NCBI GenBank assembly: GCA_030826265.1
Contig: JAPJOH010000036.1
Coordinates: forward strand, 1-16,728
Source of the DNA: Collinsella aerofaciens
GTDB lineage: Bacteria > Actinomycetota > Coriobacteriia > Coriobacteriales > Coriobacteriaceae
Length of the DNA: 16,728 nucleotides
Direction: 5' to 3'
This document shows, in pieces, positions 7,124 through 14,635 of the stretch (within the stretch, counting starts at the first letter, position 1; every line of letters begins with the position of its first letter). Both the position numbers and the translations under genes were made by a program. The notes under the pieces were generated by a model. It saw only the letters and a list, made by a program, of their open reading frames with translations. It was not told where the DNA came from and did no database searches.

Positions 7124-9307
7124 ATGAATAACTATTTAGGAGCGGAAGCTCGAAACCATCGTGTTTGCAGCGGCTTGTATCGCCTTTACCATGTTGGTAT
7201 TTTTGCCCTGCCGTTATCTTTTGCACTGATATATCTGTCTTTGTTTGTTAATTATATTGATGCTTTCTATGGCACGGTTGGCTTTACAATTGCCAACCCG
7301 ATGTTTAATGACGATATGGCAGTTCTATTTGTTGCTGGAGTGACTATTGTATTTGTCATTTCTGTAATCAAATTGGTGGAGTATAAAAGCGAGTTTTTGT
7401 ATAAACATCGATGGTTAATCGGTATGACTGTTGCGATGCTTGCCGTTGCTTTTAAAATCAGCGGCTCATCGATTGGAATGTGGAGCATTATGCTTCCCGG
7501 AAACGCTGGTACTCCGTTTTGGGGTATACCGAGGTCCCTTCGAAGTGATGAGTTCTCAGTTGGAACCCTGTTTCAACTCTCTCAATCCCATAATGGCTAT
7601 GCTCCAATTTCGGAAATCCTGAGAGGAGATTTAACGGATGTCCGGATGGTTTATGGCGCTTCCTGCTGGAGCATAATCACGTTATTTAGACCAGTTCTTT
7701 GGGGTTATTTGTTATTTGGTTTTGAATTCGGTCTAGCGTTTGCTTGGTCCGCGAAACTATGTCTAATGGTTCTTGTCTCTTTTGATTGTGCCTTTCTCAT
7801 TATTAAGTCAAAGCCGCTCAGCTTGCTCTTTTCATGCTTGCTTTGTTTTTCGCCACTAATTCAATGGTGGGGCACGGGCGAGGTGATTCTTTATGGCCAA
7901 GCCCTTGTCTTGTTGTTGGATAGGGCGCTCTTTACTCGAAAAAGGAATATCAGGATTATTGCGATGGTTGCTATAGCATGGCTATGTGGTTGTTACATAA
8001 TGCTGATGTATCCTGCTTGGATGGTCCCATTTTTCTTCATTTTTGCCTTGATGGGTGTATTTAGAATAATAGAGTATTGTCAAACTTTAAAATCTAACGA
8101 TCAACATTCAGTTCTTGCATGGTCACTAAGTGATACTTTTGTTTTAGTATTCTGCCTATTGATCTCAGCGGGGCTAATATTCCTTTCCTTCTTCCAGTCC
8201 TCCGAAGCAATGACATCTGTTATGAATACCGTTTATCCTGGTGCGCGCTTTGAAACTGGTGGAAGCGGACTCCCTGAACTTTTTTCTTATGCAATTCCAC
8301 TCTTTTACGCCTTTGATTCACCGCTGGTTTCAAATGAATGCGAAATTGCAACCATTCTTTGTTTCTTCCCTCTTGGAACGCTTGCATCTCTGCTTTGTTT
8401 TATTAAAAGGCGAGATTGGCAGTTAATTGTGCTTACAGCACTTCAATTGTTTTTCCTAGTCTTTGCATTTATTGGTTTTCCGTCATTTCTATCTCGAATA
8501 ACCTTAATGTATAACGTTCCTGTTTTGCGACTATTGTTTCCTATTGGTTACCTGGAACTTCTCCTATTTTTGATTTCTGTCGAAAAGGCTAAAGAATCCC
8601 AAGGGAAGTACAGCTCCATTGGTTATTTGCCAATTATCTTAATAATCGGTCTTATTCTGAGTTCAGCATTCCAGATTTTCATGCTTCTTTCTGCGAAATA
8701 TCTTGTCGCAAGGATGCTGTATCTGTTAATGCTTATGTTGTTCTGTCTTTTTTCGTGCCTTTCGTTTTGCTCCTTTATTCTGGGAAAAAAATGTACCGGT
8801 TTATTCGTTGCTTTTGCGATTTGCTTCGGCGTAATTCCTGGGCTCTGTATTAATCCAATTCAAATCGGTGCGGCTCCACTTACAGATACGAATTTAGAGT
8901 CTCTCGTTAATCAGTTTGTGGAAGAGAGTGATTATTCAGATAAATGGGTTGTCGATGGTTCTTGGACAGTTGCCAATCTTTGCGCTGCGTATGGAGCTCC
9001 TGTAATTAACTCCACCAATGCTTATCCTGATCTGACGCGTTGGAATTCTATTGATGATAATAACGAGAATGAGTACGCATACAACAGATATGCTCATATC
9101 GTTGCTAACGTATTCGCTCCATCTACGTCATTTAATTCCACTCAGGATGATCTCTTCACAGTGAATTTGACTGAAAATGATTTAAGGCAGCTTAATGTGA
9201 AGTACGTTATGTCTAGTAGAGATTTGACAGAGTATTCATCTGTTGAATTGCAAATCACGCAATTAGGTTCAGCAAATGGGTTCTTTCTTTATAAATTAAC
9301 CTATTGA
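7124..9307 (+). CDS. Polytopic membrane protein, putative GT-C glycosyltransferase (GacL-like role)
   Basis: A 727-residue protein with roughly 12-14 hydrophobic helices from about 25 to 577, then a hydrophilic C-terminal domain (about 585-727) expected outside the membrane. After the third helix the loop contains GIPRSLRSDEF (134-144). Acidic residues in an early external loop are a GT-C hallmark and suggest the catalytic site. YPGARFETGG at 371-380 is a second motif-like loop. Placed last after a GT2/DUF2304 pair, it would take the polyprenyl-phosphate sugar flipped to the outer face and attach it to the polysaccharide, as GacL does. ATG 7124 has only a distant GAGG (7105-7108), so initiation may be weak. 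A Wzy-type polymerase is the main alternative, but the large C-terminal soluble domain argues against it. AT-rich throughout. Confidence 0.65.
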   Translation: MNNYLGAEARNHRVCSGLYRLYHVGIFALPLSFALIYLSLFVNYIDAFYGTVGFTIANPMFNDDMAVLFVAGVTIVFVISVIKLVEYKSEFLYKHRWLIGMTVAMLAVAFKISGSSIGMWSIMLPGNAGTPFWGIPRSLRSDEFSVGTLFQLSQSHNGYAPISEILRGDLTDVRMVYGASCWSIITLFRPVLWGYLLFGFEFGLAFAWSAKLCLMVLVSFDCAFLIIKSKPLSLLFSCLLCFSPLIQWWGTGEVILYGQALVLLLDRALFTRKRNIRIIAMVAIAWLCGCYIMLMYPAWMVPFFFIFALMGVFRIIEYCQTLKSNDQHSVLAWSLSDTFVLVFCLLISAGLIFLSFFQSSEAMTSVMNTVYPGARFETGGSGLPELFSYAIPLFYAFDSPLVSNECEIATILCFFPLGTLASLLCFIKRRDWQLIVLTALQLFFLVFAFIGFPSFLSRITLMYNVPVLRLLFPIGYLELLLFLISVEKAKESQGKYSSIGYLPIILIIGLILSSAFQIFMLLSAKYLVARMLYLLMLMLFCLFSCLSFCSFILGKKCTGLFVAFAICFGVIPGLCINPIQIGAAPLTDTNLESLVNQFVEESDYSDKWVVDGSWTVANLCAAYGAPVINSTNAYPDLTRWNSIDDNNENEYAYNRYAHIVANVFAPSTSFNSTQDDLFTVNLTENDLRQLNVKYVMSSRDLTEYSSVELQITQLGSANGFFLYKLTY

Positions 9308-9308
9308 G

Positions 9309-9345
9309 AATAAGGGGCTGTCGGTTAAACCGACAGCCCCTTATT
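9309..9345. terminator. Bidirectional rho-independent terminator
   Basis: A perfect 16-base-pair inverted repeat with arms 9309-9324 and 9330-9345 and a TTAAA loop. The GC-rich core GGGGCTGTCGG is bounded by AATAA/TTATT ends, so either strand ends in a U-rich arm. It starts two bases after the stop of the plus-strand membrane protein gene, and the minus-strand glycosyltransferase gene ends 40 bases beyond. It therefore serves two convergent operons. Confidence 0.9.
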
Positions 9346-9385
9346 CCTCCTTTACCTGCTCAGAATTAAAGCGTTATAAGCGTTT

Positions 9386-11785
9386 TTAAATTTGATAATA
9401 CAAATTCCCGCTGACGATGTTGCGATTTATATACGGATCGCCCTTCACGTAATACTCTGGCCATAGGTAGTTGAGCAGTGAGTATTCCCTATGGAATCTC
9501 ATTTTCTTTTCATCGCTGATTTCGTAGCCGCGTGATAACGACTCGTAATGATACAGCTCGGTATCGGGTGTATATACAACAAGATAGTTGTGACTTCTCA
9601 CTTTGAGGCAATAGTCAACATCATTAAAAGCAACAGCCAGTTCTTCTCTAAAGCCGCCGACTTCGTCGAATACAGCTCTCTTAGTCATGAGGCATGCTGC
9701 GGTTACTGCGCTTAAATCTTGTGTGCGGTCACATAGATTGAAGTAGCCCCATTTACCTCTGGGGTAGTCTTTTCCAAGGTGACCGGCTCCAATTCCTCCG
9801 ATACCGACGCCCGCATGCTGCAAAGTATTGTCGCTGTAGAAAAGTCTTGCGCCAACAATGCCAACCTCTTTTCTCGAACAAATGCCCAACATGTTTTCAA
9901 TCCAGTTCGGGGTTATAACCTCCGTATCGTTGTTTAACAAGAGAAGGTAGTCGCCCTTCGCTTTGCTAGCGCCGAAATTCATCAACTTTGAGAAATTAAA
10001 TTCCGCATCCCAATATTCGATGCGAATCGTATCGGGATAGCTCTTCTCTAATTCGGAGTAGTACTCGAATGTTTCTGGGTTCTCACTATTGTTTTCAATG
10101 ATGACGATTTCGTAGTTATCGTACGTTGAGCGTTCAATGATCGACTTAATGCACGTATCGAGAACAGAGGGATGGTCCTTTGTCGGAATAATGATTGATA
10201 CAAGTGGATGACTATCTGGAACTGCATAGGTAACTTTATAAGTGAAGGGGTCGTTCCCACGGTAAACCTTTGCTGAAACATTAAGTCTGTCCAAATGGGC
10301 CTGTACGGCTTTGACGCCAGCATCCCATGCATATAGCTTTGAGTTCGGGTCACCTGCAGTTGAGTTTTCGGTGATTCTCCAGTGGTACAGAATTTTAGCC
10401 ACGTGTACCACATTCCGTGCGTTTTCTATCGCCTTAAGCGTCAGGTCATGATCTTGGGCTCCATCGTACTGCTCGTCGCCGTACTCCAGAGAATCGAATA
10501 GTGTTTTTCTGATTGCAAGAAAATGGCAAATATAATTAACACTTCGTAGTAAATCGATGCTTAAATCTGGCTTAAAGAATGGGTCACCATAGCTGCCATT
10601 GGCAAACAGTTTGTCTTCGTCGCAGTAAATAAGATCAGTATTGTTTTCAGCATTAATTGCATGCGCATATTCATAAAGCGCCGATGGCTCGAGCGTATCG
10701 TCATGGTCTAAGAAGCAAATGAAATCTCCATTCGCTTCTTTTGTCCCGGCAAGAGTATTTTTGGAAATGCCGGAATTGCTTGCTAGCTCTATTACCTTAA
10801 TGCGAGCGTCTTTATTCTTAGCGGTTTCGATCATATCTACAAGCGCACTGTTATCTGGGCTTGCATTGACCAGCACAAGCTCCCAGTTCGCATAGCTCTG
10901 TTTAAGAACTGATTCCACCATTTCCCTGAACAAATTATCGGGTGTGTTGAATAGGGGAACGACGATGCTAAACAAAGGCATTTTCTTGAAGGTAACCATC
11001 GATTGCTTTTCGAGCATCGCCGAACTTGCCTTGTGTTGCTCGAACCAATTTGGATATGCAGACGGATCAATCGAAATAGGCTTCATTTTCGACGTGGTTA
11101 AAATGCGCAGCTTATCGAGCTCTTCGTTGTCCACAACAGCGAAGCTGTTAAAGCTTGGGTGGTTGTTGTCTTCGATTGTGAAGATAAGCCTATTTGTGCT
11201 ATTTGGGATTCGGACCGAGTATTGAATTTCGCGACGTTTTTTATTGGGAGCAAACCACAAGGGAATCGTAATGTCATCGGTGGTGATCGGCTCGATCTCA
11301 ATACGATTCATCGAAGTATCGAAGCAGCTGATGGCTATTTTGTTGTCGTTGCGCTGGGGAAGTTTTACTGAGCAACGAAGAATGGCCTCATCTCCATCTT
11401 CGATAAACTCGTGAAAACGCATGCTTGCTACATCCAAGTCATGCTTATCGTCATAGTTCCTAATGGAATGGGACAAATCATTCTTAATTTTGTAGTTTAA
11501 TCTTGACGCCCATTTTGCCGTGCTAAAGCTGATTTTAATGGCGTCGTAGGCGTAGTGCGCACTCAAATCATTAATCTGAATATCGCAATCACCAGTTCTG
11601 AGGTCGGGAAGAACTACGACGTATTGACTTTTATCTGACTCGTATGGATAGATTGAGCTTGGTATTGTCGTTCCGTCGCTCTTCGCTGCTGTCACCTGAA
11701 TATTTGATACATCTATCTCAACATTCTTTAGGAGAACGTATACCTTTCCGCTTCCGCGACAAATACAATCCGTGGTAATTTTCAT
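9386..11785 (-). CDS. Large glycosyltransferase with two GT2 domains and an N-terminal accessory domain
   Basis: The 799-residue cytosolic protein carries two GT-A catalytic units. GT2 domain 1 has FSIVVPLFN at 272-280, FLDHDDTLEP at 358-367 (DxD), and AQDHDL at 443-448. GT2 domain 2 has VSIIIPTKD at 529-537, LLNNDTEV at 616-623, and AFNDVDYCLK at 719-728. Residues 1 to about 265 have no GT signature and look rich in beta strands; they may bind the glycan or a partner. Tandem GT2 proteins of this kind often build rhamnose-rich chains, which would fit rfbA/rfbB nearby, but the substrate is not shown. The ATG at 11785 has GGAAAGG nine bases upstream (11795-11801). Second gene of a minus-strand operon with the DUF4422 gene. 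Both domains keep their acidic motifs, so both may be active. AT-rich. Confidence 0.87.
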   Translation of the reverse strand: MKITTDCICRGSGKVYVLLKNVEIDVSNIQVTAAKSDGTTIPSSIYPYESDKSQYVVVLPDLRTGDCDIQINDLSAHYAYDAIKISFSTAKWASRLNYKIKNDLSHSIRNYDDKHDLDVASMRFHEFIEDGDEAILRCSVKLPQRNDNKIAISCFDTSMNRIEIEPITTDDITIPLWFAPNKKRREIQYSVRIPNSTNRLIFTIEDNNHPSFNSFAVVDNEELDKLRILTTSKMKPISIDPSAYPNWFEQHKASSAMLEKQSMVTFKKMPLFSIVVPLFNTPDNLFREMVESVLKQSYANWELVLVNASPDNSALVDMIETAKNKDARIKVIELASNSGISKNTLAGTKEANGDFICFLDHDDTLEPSALYEYAHAINAENNTDLIYCDEDKLFANGSYGDPFFKPDLSIDLLRSVNYICHFLAIRKTLFDSLEYGDEQYDGAQDHDLTLKAIENARNVVHVAKILYHWRITENSTAGDPNSKLYAWDAGVKAVQAHLDRLNVSAKVYRGNDPFTYKVTYAVPDSHPLVSIIIPTKDHPSVLDTCIKSIIERSTYDNYEIVIIENNSENPETFEYYSELEKSYPDTIRIEYWDAEFNFSKLMNFGASKAKGDYLLLLNNDTEVITPNWIENMLGICSRKEVGIVGARLFYSDNTLQHAGVGIGGIGAGHLGKDYPRGKWGYFNLCDRTQDLSAVTAACLMTKRAVFDEVGGFREELAVAFNDVDYCLKVRSHNYLVVYTPDTELYHYESLSRGYEISDEKKMRFHREYSLLNYLWPEYYVKGDPYINRNIVSGNLYYQI

Positions 11786-11964
11786 TTCAATTTACCTTTC
11801 CGTTGCACTGAAGATGCCCACGCTATTTCACTTGGATCTCCGGTTGATTCTTGCATTGAATTAACCCAGTACAGGTAGTCTCTCGATTCTTTCTTGGTAT
11901 CGAATGCGCGCCGCTGTAATTCGACGTTCATGCCATGTTGCCATAGTTGAATTGCTCTGCTCAT
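11782..11964 (-). other. Alternative-frame extension or short overlapping ORF at the DUF4422 gene end
   Basis: In the +1 frame relative to the DUF4422 gene, an open stretch of 60 codons begins with ATG 11964, overlaps the last 34 codons of that gene, runs about 26 codons past its stop, and ends in an ATGA overlap with the tandem-GT2 start. It has no ribosome site. A TAG sits immediately upstream in this frame, so it cannot extend further back. Its translation (for example RDYLYWVNSM, SEIAWASSV) looks more protein-like than the Arg-rich tail of the annotated frame. It may be the original C-terminus separated by a one-base frameshift, or chance. Confidence 0.2.
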
Positions 11965-13054
11965 CTAGCGGATGAATGTTTTCATACCCAATTGGATGCA
12001 TATATTCTTTAGGATTCGCTATATACATTTGCGCTGCCTCGAGATTTCCGCTGCACCTACTTCTTAAATCGGGATTTCCATTCAGAAGAGAGCCGATAGA
12101 AAAATGTGGATGTGCAACTCGATGTTCATTAATGCCGATTGCGATGAAATGTTCCAGCGCTCCAAGGGGGTCGTCTTTATATCTATCGAATAGATCCTCG
12201 TAATGATTTACATAAAAGGAATAATCAAATACAGATGAATAGTCTACTCCGTTAAATATGGCATTCGTAGAGCAAGAGCATATAAGTTGCGGTCTCCTTC
12301 GAGGCCACGTGCTTTGATCGATCGTGAGGGCTTCTTTATTAATTGGGTTAAAGATGTGGCATTCATAGCATTTAATGTCTTCCTTTTTAAGGAAGACATT
12401 AAACAGTCGTTCTGAGATAAAGCCAGGCATCCTTTGTTGATAGCTATTGCGACCACTTATATAGTCAATTCGCTTCTCAAGTTGTTTTTCGATTTTGAAA
12501 AGCCATTTACAATATCGGTCCATCAGCTCCTTTTTGCAAATAAACATATTGCATGGCGAAAAAGAACACTCCTCGCAGATTGCTTTATCAAAAGCATCCA
12601 AGTAGCTAGGGCATTTCGTCCTGATGATTTCCCTTGCCTGTAGCAGATCTGTCGAAGAATGGATCATTCTATACTGCTCAGCAACAGTGATTAAGTTGCA
12701 CCCGATTGAGCTTGTGCAGGGTTCTTTGGCTGCAACAATACAGTCATAATTAGTAAGGATGTTCTCAATTTCATAGTCTTTGAGCATCTGCTTTGAGTCA
12801 TTGGGGGACTCAAACGCCCTTCGATAATGCGTGAGCCCAACTATCGACTCAGGAGAATTCTTCCATATCCAATAGAGGCCGGTAAGTTCACAGTAGTGTT
12901 TGTTTTTCTGGGAAATATTATCGCCTTGATCGTCGTACAGCCATCCAGCCTGACGATTGTCTGTTGGAATGGAGCTTGCCCCAACGTAGAGCGGCTGATA
13001 TGGCGCTTGCGCATCAATGTCAAAGTGCTTATGCGCTGCGATGTAAATCTTCAC
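11861..13054 (-). CDS. DUF4422 putative glycosyltransferase with C-terminal repeat module
   Basis: A DUF4422 protein of 397 residues; this family is found in capsule and exopolysaccharide loci and is treated as glycosyltransferase-like without a settled reaction. Signatures are KIYIAAHKHFD at residues 2-12, DDQGDNISQKN at 41-51, YCELTGLYWIWKN at 54-66, GLTHYRRAF at 73-81, CNMFICKKELMDRY at 168-181, and MPGFISERLFNVF at 209-221. After residue 275 come two degenerate repeats, FDYSFYVNHYEDL and a second unit with NGNPDLRSR, with HFIAIGINEHR between them. GTG 13054 is preferred over TTG 13102: family proteins start at KIY, and AGGA lies just before it, though closely spaced. The first gene of the minus-strand operon, divergent from rfbA. 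The last 30 residues are Arg-rich and may be out of frame (see the 11782-11964 entry). Confidence 0.8.
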   Translation of the reverse strand: MKIYIAAHKHFDIDAQAPYQPLYVGASSIPTDNRQAGWLYDDQGDNISQKNKHYCELTGLYWIWKNSPESIVGLTHYRRAFESPNDSKQMLKDYEIENILTNYDCIVAAKEPCTSSIGCNLITVAEQYRMIHSSTDLLQAREIIRTKCPSYLDAFDKAICEECSFSPCNMFICKKELMDRYCKWLFKIEKQLEKRIDYISGRNSYQQRMPGFISERLFNVFLKKEDIKCYECHIFNPINKEALTIDQSTWPRRRPQLICSCSTNAIFNGVDYSSVFDYSFYVNHYEDLFDRYKDDPLGALEHFIAIGINEHRVAHPHFSIGSLLNGNPDLRSRCSGNLEAAQMYIANPKEYMHPIGYENIHPLDEQSNSTMATWHERRITAARIRYQERIERLPVLG

Positions 13055-13126
13055 TGTTCCTGACGCTCTTTCCGTGCTGAGGCAATTAGATGGCCTGTTC
13101 AATGGGTATCGCTCATATATTTTTAA

Positions 13127-13155
13127 TTGATATGACCGATAGAGATTATTATATA
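13127..13155 (+). promoter_or_regulatory. Promoter of rfbA
   Basis: TTGATA at 13127-13132 and TATATA at 13150-13155 are separated by 17 bases, a good housekeeping sigma-factor arrangement in an AT-rich 139-base divergent intergenic region. The predicted start near 13162 leaves a leader of about 32 bases containing the strong GGAGG site at 13184-13188. Confidence 0.6.
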
Positions 13156-13176
13156 AGTCGTAACTAAATCAGATAA
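13148..13176 (-). promoter_or_regulatory. Candidate divergent promoter for the DUF4422 operon
   Basis: Read on the minus strand, a perfect TATAAT lies at 13153-13148, with TTATCT at 13176-13171 spaced 17 bases upstream. The -35 match is weak. Its -10 overlaps the -10 of the rfbA promoter on the other strand, so the two would compete for polymerase if both are real. Confidence 0.35.
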
Positions 13177-13193
13177 ATGACACGGAGGACTAC

Positions 13194-14093
13194 ATGAAAG
13201 GCATCATCCTCGCCGGCGGGTCCGGCACGCGCCTGTACCCGCTCACGCTCGTGACCTCCAAGCAGCTGCTGCCGGTCTACGACAAGCCCATGATCTACTA
13301 CCCGCTGTCCACCCTCATGCTGGCGGGAATCCGGGACATCCTGGTCATCTCCACGCCGACGGACCTGCCCAACTTCGAGCGCCTGCTCGGGGACGGCTCG
13401 CGCTACGGCGTGAACCTCTCCTACGCCGAGCAGCCGAGCCCCGACGGCCTGGCGCAGGCGTTCACCATCGGCGAGGAGTTCATCGCCGGCGAGCCGTGCG
13501 CCCTCGTGCTCGGCGACAACATCTTCTACGGCAACGGCCTGTCGCGCCACCTGACGCGCGCCGTCCAGAACGCCGAGTCGGGCCGTGCCACGGTCTTCGG
13601 CTACCACGTGGACGACCCCGAGCGCTTCGGCGTCGTGGAGTTCGATGCGCAGGGCAGGGCCGTATCCATCGAAGAGAAGCCCGAGCGCCCCAAGAGCTCC
13701 TACGCCGTCACCGGCCTGTACTTCTACCCGGGCGACGTCGCCGCCAAGGCGCATAGGGTCGAGCCCTCCGCGCGCGGCGAGCTGGAGATCACCACGCTCA
13801 ACCAGATGTACCTGGAGGAGGGGACGCTGTCCGTCGTCACCCTCGGCCGCGGCTACGCGTGGCTGGACACCGGCACCATGGAGAGCCTGCACGAGGCCGC
13901 GGAGTTCGTCCGCGCCGTGGAGCACTCCCAGGACCTGCCGGTCTCGGTCCCCGAGGAGATCGCCTGGGAGAACGGCTGGATCACGACCGCCGGGCTCGAG
14001 GAGGCCGCCGAGGCCTACGGCAAGTCGGTCTACGGGCAGCACCTGAAGAAGGTCGCCGCCGGCGAGATCGTCAACAGCCCGCGCGAGTACTAG
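13194..14093 (+). CDS. rfbA: Glucose-1-phosphate thymidylyltransferase RmlA
   Basis: Joins dTTP and glucose-1-phosphate to give dTDP-glucose, the entry step to dTDP-L-rhamnose and other dTDP-6-deoxysugars, in the cytosol. It is full length at 299 residues. The nucleotidyltransferase loop GGSGTRLYP is at 8-16, KQLLPVYDKPM at 23-33, metal-binding Asp108 in LGDNIFYG at 106-113, IEEKPERPKSSYAVTGLYFY at 159-178, and DTGTMESL near the last quarter. GGAGG lies five bases before the ATG, the strongest ribosome site in the window. It has its own promoter and a hairpin terminator, so it is a single-gene transcription unit apart from rfbB. GC-rich, flanked on both sides by lower-GC DNA. Confidence 0.97.
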   Translation: MKGIILAGGSGTRLYPLTLVTSKQLLPVYDKPMIYYPLSTLMLAGIRDILVISTPTDLPNFERLLGDGSRYGVNLSYAEQPSPDGLAQAFTIGEEFIAGEPCALVLGDNIFYGNGLSRHLTRAVQNAESGRATVFGYHVDDPERFGVVEFDAQGRAVSIEEKPERPKSSYAVTGLYFYPGDVAAKAHRVEPSARGELEITTLNQMYLEEGTLSVVTLGRGYAWLDTGTMESLHEAAEFVRAVEHSQDLPVSVPEEIAWENGWITTAGLEEAAEAYGKSVYGQHLKKVAAGEIVNSPREY

Positions 14094-14112
14094 CGCAAGC
14101 TTGTTTTCTTTC

Positions 14113-14140
14113 AGGGGTCACCGTTTATCTGGTGGCCCCT
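14113..14140 (+). terminator. Rho-independent terminator after rfbA
   Basis: AGGGGTCACC at 14113-14122 pairs with GGTGGCCCCT at 14131-14140 (nine Watson-Crick pairs and one G-U) around an eight-base loop, followed by TTCGTTAT. It begins 20 bases after the rfbA stop and insulates the next two genes from rfbA transcription. Confidence 0.75.
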
Positions 14141-14145
14141 TTCGT

Positions 14146-14177
14146 TATGATTACGTTGACCATAAAGACAATATGAT
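14146..14177 (+). promoter_or_regulatory. Weak candidate promoter for the DUF4869-ATPase pair
   Basis: The short gap after the rfbA terminator contains TATGAT twice, at 14146-14151 and 14172-14177, and a TTGACC at 14156-14161. The spacing between TTGACC and the second TATGAT is only ten bases, too short for a standard promoter, and no good -35 precedes the first. A promoter is expected because a terminator lies just upstream, but it is not clearly identified. Confidence 0.25.
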
Positions 14178-14178
14178 T

Positions 14179-14183
14179 GGGAG
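14179..14183 (+). promoter_or_regulatory. Ribosome binding site fixing the DUF4869 start
   Basis: GGGAG lies five bases before GTG 14189. The in-frame TTG 14177 and GTG 14183 overlap this site and so are unlikely starts. Confidence 0.65.
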
Positions 14184-14188
14184 TGGAT

Positions 14189-14626
14189 GTGTTAAGCGTC
14201 TACTTTGGCGATATGCCAGAAGCGATTTACAACACAGCGACATATTTCAAAAACTCTTACCGGTCTTCTTGGATTGCGGATCCCTATGCAGTCTCGATAA
14301 TTAAAGATGTCGATCGATCGGTTGTTGTCTCCGAAAACGTCATCGAAAGCCCTGTGCTTGGATCCATCTCCCCACTCCAGCTTTCTGGTGGCGTGAAAAC
14401 GCTGCTGCTTATGAGATTTGATCGTAAGCATATTTTTAACGCTTCTACCTGTGGTGACAACTGTGCCAAGTGGATTCTCGACATGGCGAAAGACCGCAAG
14501 CTCGTTGTGAATCTCTATCATGTGATGGACTTTGGCCGCGAGGATTTTAAAATCAAAGTCGTGAACAGCGGCCGAATCGTTCATAACATGGCCGAATTGA
14601 TTCACGAGTCGATTCCGTATCTGTAG
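14189..14626 (+). CDS. DUF4869 protein of unknown function
   Basis: A 145-residue soluble protein without signal peptide or membrane segments. I recognise the DUF4869 pattern: VYFGDMPEAIYNTATYFKN at 4-22, DPYAVSIIKDVDRS at 31-44, ESPVLGSISPLQLSGGVKTL at 53-72, and NASTCGDNCAKWIL at 84-97 with two cysteines. The function of the family is not known to me. LSGGVKTL resembles the ABC/SMC ATPase signature, which the ATPase encoded next lacks; this may be coincidence. GTG 14189 is chosen because GGGAG lies five bases upstream and the family starts just before VYFGDM. It lies nine bases before the ATPase gene, forming a two-gene unit between rfbA and rfbB. Its intermediate GC and lack of any sugar-enzyme motif mark it as cargo in this locus. 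Confidence 0.8.
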   Translation: MLSVYFGDMPEAIYNTATYFKNSYRSSWIADPYAVSIIKDVDRSVVVSENVIESPVLGSISPLQLSGGVKTLLLMRFDRKHIFNASTCGDNCAKWILDMAKDRKLVVNLYHVMDFGREDFKIKVVNSGRIVHNMAELIHESIPYL

Positions 14627-14635
14627 GTGCTGCTT

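Noticed and set aside
7124..9307. Wzy polymerase for the polytopic protein
   Set aside because: The large C-terminal soluble domain, the early-loop Asp-Glu motif and its position after a GT2/DUF2304 pair favour a GT-C enzyme, though Wzy is not formally excluded.
13164..14042. Minus-strand ORF (292 codons) opposite rfbA
   Set aside because: Antisense shadow; rfbA has all family motifs and a strong ribosome site.
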